Assembly: GCA_934717555.1 (NCBI GenBank)
Contig: CAKUYY010000005.1
Coordinates: 1-64,000, forward strand
DNA: 64,000 nucleotides
Source of the DNA: an uncultured Clostridium sp.
Lineage (GTDB): Bacteria > Bacillota > Clostridia > Oscillospirales > Acutalibacteraceae
Reading direction: 5' to 3'
The notes below the pieces were generated by a model, which was not told the DNA's origin, did no database searches, and worked only from the letters and a program-made list of their open reading frames with translations. Below are positions 61,757 to 64,000 of this stretch, piece by piece. The position numbers and the translations under genes are program-made. The first letter of the stretch is position 1, and each line of letters opens with the position of its first letter.

Positions 61757-63196
61757 ATGAACCGGCCCAATATCCTTTTGATTACCACCGACCAGCAGCG
61801 GTTCGATACCATTGCGGCTTTGGGAAATTCCCACATTTTTACCCCGCATCTCAACTGGCTCACTGACGAGGGGACCTCTTTTGTCCGCTGTTACGCGGAC
61901 TGCCCCATCTGTATGCCGTCCCGGGCCACCATTATGACGGGAAAACGAGGTTATACCACCGGCTGTGTGGGAAATAACGGGGATCTTCTTCCCATGCGTA
62001 CCCAAAAGGAAACACTGCCCTACCTCTTGACCCAAAACGGTTATCAAACCCGCGGGGTTGGAAAGATGCATTTTGAGCCTGCCCGGGCGAATTATGGGTT
62101 TGAGCATATTGATTTAGACCTGAATTATTACCGAGAAATGGCCCAGCACCCTGAATGGGGAATCCCCAAAGACCATGGAACGGGAGAAAATGAAGTGGAA
62201 CCCGTCATTTCCACTGTGCATGAATCTTACAGCCTGACCCAATGGACTGTGAAACATTCCATTGATTTTCTAGAAACCAGGGACCCCACCCGGCCTTTCT
62301 TTTTGTGGACAAGCTTTACCAAACCTCACCCGCCCTTAGATCCTTGTTTCCATTACTGGGCCCTTTATGAAGATGAGGATATGCCGGACCCGGTGCTTGG
62401 AGACTGGTCCGCTGACCTTGCTACCATGCCCAAAGGATATTTGCGTATTACCTACTGGCTCAATAACATGCAGAGATTTTCCCCGCGCCAAATGAAAAAA
62501 ATCCGACGGGCCTACTATGCCCTGATTACTCAAATCGATTATTCCTTGGGATTGCTGTTTGCCCGGGTACGGGAACTGGGATTGCTAGAAAACACCTGGA
62601 TCATCTTCACCTCTGACCATGGGGATATGCTGGGGGATCATCATATGGGCGCCAAATTTGTATTTCAAGAAGGCGCTTCCCATGTTCCGCTGATTATCCG
62701 TCCTCCCATGGCCGCGGGGAAGATCCACGAAATGTCCGGCAAGCGCTGTCAGCGCCTCGTCGAAATGGCTGACCTTTTCCCCACTATCCTTTCCATGGCT
62801 GGGCTTTCTGTCCCACAGGACGCCGACGGTGTCAACCTGCTGGATCATTTGCAGGATAACCGCACTACTCCCTTTTTTGGAAATGTGGAAAACCATACAT
62901 TCTGCGTTATGGAAGGATACGAAAAATATCTGTGGACCGCTTTTGGAGGGGCAGAATTGTTGTTTGATTTAAAGGAAGACCCTTATGAACAGCATAATCT
63001 GGCCTGCCTTCCGGAATATCAGGACAAAATGGAATATTACCGTAAGTTATTGATCGGCCATATGAAACAAACCGGCGTCACGGAACATATCAAAGGGGAT
63101 ACTTTGATCCCCGTGGAAGCGCCCAAGGACACCCATGATGTTGCAAAGTGGCCGGGATTTCATTCCCCAAAAGTGGAAATCGATACCCTGCATTGA
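61757..63196 (+). CDS. Sulfatase-family hydrolase, Cys-type
   Basis: This 479-residue cytoplasmic-looking sulfatase has metal ligand TTDQQRFDT near 10-18 and active-site CMPSR (Cys52), to be converted to formylglycine. The second metal site SDHGDMLGDHHMGAK lies near 290. It lacks a signal peptide. Cys-type sulfatases in anaerobes need a radical-SAM maturase (anSME), not in this window. It follows murC by 39 nt and may be transcribed with it. The natural substrate (a sulfated sugar, perhaps from host mucin) cannot be told. Confidence 0.9.
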   Translation: MNRPNILLITTDQQRFDTIAALGNSHIFTPHLNWLTDEGTSFVRCYADCPICMPSRATIMTGKRGYTTGCVGNNGDLLPMRTQKETLPYLLTQNGYQTRGVGKMHFEPARANYGFEHIDLDLNYYREMAQHPEWGIPKDHGTGENEVEPVISTVHESYSLTQWTVKHSIDFLETRDPTRPFFLWTSFTKPHPPLDPCFHYWALYEDEDMPDPVLGDWSADLATMPKGYLRITYWLNNMQRFSPRQMKKIRRAYYALITQIDYSLGLLFARVRELGLLENTWIIFTSDHGDMLGDHHMGAKFVFQEGASHVPLIIRPPMAAGKIHEMSGKRCQRLVEMADLFPTILSMAGLSVPQDADGVNLLDHLQDNRTTPFFGNVENHTFCVMEGYEKYLWTAFGGAELLFDLKEDPYEQHNLACLPEYQDKMEYYRKLLIGHMKQTGVTEHIKGDTLIPVEAPKDTHDVAKWPGFHSPKVEIDTLH

Positions 63197-63290
63197 GCCA
63201 TTCTATTGCTGAAATGGTAACTTTCATGCCTCCATAATATAGCTATTAGAAAATTAGGATATAATCTTCTAAAATTCATCAATAATCAAA

Positions 63291-63332
63291 AAACCGTGCC
63301 AAAAAGCTTTTACCAGCTAATTGGCACGGTTT
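63291..63332 (+). terminator. Intrinsic terminator of the sulfatase gene
   Basis: AAACCGTGCCAA pairs with TTGGCACGGTTT across 18 nt, followed by TTTTGC. The minus strand also has a T-run and would serve the SufB-like gene. Confidence 0.85.
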
Positions 63333-63374
63333 TTTGCAATATTCTCTTAGTAGCTACTCTGTTGAATAACCTCT

Positions 63375-64000
63375 TTATTTCAGGAATCCTTCAATGATTT
63401 TCGCTTCCGCTTCTTCCTCGGTTAATCCCAAAGTCATCAATTTAATCAATTGCTCTCCTGCAATTTTCCCAATCGCCGCTTCATGGATCAAACCAGCGTC
63501 CACATGGTTGGCGGTCAGTTCCGGAATCGCGCTTACAATGCCTTGATCCATAATGATGGCATCACATTCCGAGTGGCCCGTACAGCGGGTATTGCCATTG
63601 ATACAGGAGCGGAACGTTTGACGGGAATGCCCTTTCGCCACGGAACGAGATATCAAGTCCGCGCCGGAACCCTCCCCGTTGAGATCCACTTCAAAATTGG
63701 TTTCCGCGATTTGATGGCCATGGTTCATGATTTTTTCTTTCACAACAATTTTAGCGCCCTTATCAAGCTTTGCTTTTGTGATACGGTTGGTAGAATCCAC
63801 ACCCTTGATCTGTGTGCTGTTCATTTCCATATAGCCGCCCTCGGCGATTTCCGCGTAGGTCTGGGGGTTGATAATCCGTTCTCCCGTTCCTTCCCCTATC
63901 CCGATATGTTTTTCCAAATACAATACCCGGGCGTTTTTCCCAATGAAAAAGCGGTGGATCCCGTTGTGCTGGGAGCTTTCCTCCCCATCGGTATGCACGC
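63375..64000 (-). CDS. SufB/SufD-family Fe-S assembly protein (partial; start outside)
   Basis: At least 208 residues of the C-terminal part are present; the N-terminus lies beyond 64000. Features include MNSTQIKGVDSTNR, the beta-helix region with GEGSGADLISRSVAKGHSRQTFRS, and ECDAIIMDQGIVSAIPELTANHVDAGLIHEAAIGKI near the end, which is the SufB/SufD scaffold signature. SufBCD builds Fe-S clusters. A short single SufB-like protein paired with SufC is common in Clostridia and archaea; the neighbour is outside the window. Confidence 0.85.
   Translation of the reverse strand, partial: VHTDGEESSQHNGIHRFFIGKNARVLYLEKHIGIGEGTGERIINPQTYAEIAEGGYMEMNSTQIKGVDSTNRITKAKLDKGAKIVVKEKIMNHGHQIAETNFEVDLNGEGSGADLISRSVAKGHSRQTFRSCINGNTRCTGHSECDAIIMDQGIVSAIPELTANHVDAGLIHEAAIGKIAGEQLIKLMTLGLTEEEAEAKIIEGFLK

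Noticed and set aside
1..64000. CRISPR array
   Set aside because: I found no regularly spaced direct repeats of the expected length anywhere in the window.

Overview
The window looks like a spore-forming, Gram-positive, anaerobic Clostridia chromosome, probably an Oscillospiraceae/Ruminococcaceae-like gut bacterium; that placement is inference. The supporting signs are dipicolinate synthase dpaAB behind a sigma-K-like promoter, a Spo0H-like sigma factor, Cys-rich putative spore-surface proteins, T-box leaders on alaS and leuA, RqcH, RNase M5, ThyX and a Cys-type sulfatase. Most genes lie on the minus strand in short, tightly packed operons.

1-11.7 kb is accessory. The window opens with the 3' end of tmRNA (ssrA), a classic island attachment site. 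Next to it is a minus-strand defence operon transcribed from about 10.3 kb towards 0.2 kb from one sigma-A-type promoter with an adjacent 13-bp inverted repeat. In transcription order it holds a methyltransferase-like protein with an altered catalytic motif fused to one target-recognition domain; an ADP-ribosylglycohydrolase fused to a full-length HsdM; a second HsdM; HsdS; HsdR; and a decayed locus that reads like the start of kwaA joined to the end of kwaB (Kiwa). Between 10.4 and 11.7 kb are small ORFs, hairpins and inverted repeats typical of worn mobile DNA.

11.7-14.7 kb carries two alkylation-repair genes (ogt, alkA-like), an unidentified pseudogene with two in-frame stops, a frameshifted AraC regulator, a long perfect palindrome and tRNA-Leu(GAG).

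14.7-48.7 kb is mostly core housekeeping on the minus strand: rnmV-holA-comEC, a phosphoribosyltransferase, a HIT protein, T-box-alaS, fluC/crcB, a penicillin-binding protein, mltG with a U32 (TrhP-like) gene, folate and DJ-1 genes, thyX-tmk-DUF2156-GNAT, rqcH, trmK-nif3, a sigma factor divergent from yifB, a MATE exporter, rlmH, a WalJ-like MBL protein, murA, recQ and an RluA-family synthase. A shortened tRNA-like element sits at 38.3 kb.

48.7-64 kb continues with T-box-leuA, yjbQ-sfsA-GNAT, a candidate small RNA with its own promoter and palindromic operator (54.2-54.4 kb), a Dph6-like/ClC pair, lgt, dpaAB, murC, a sulfatase and a SufB/SufD-family gene cut by the window edge.

The strongest candidates for something new are the ADP-ribosylglycohydrolase-HsdM restriction operon, the Kiwa-like remnant beside it, the anticodon-shortened tRNA-like element, and the orphan 165-nt transcript unit at 54.2-54.4 kb.
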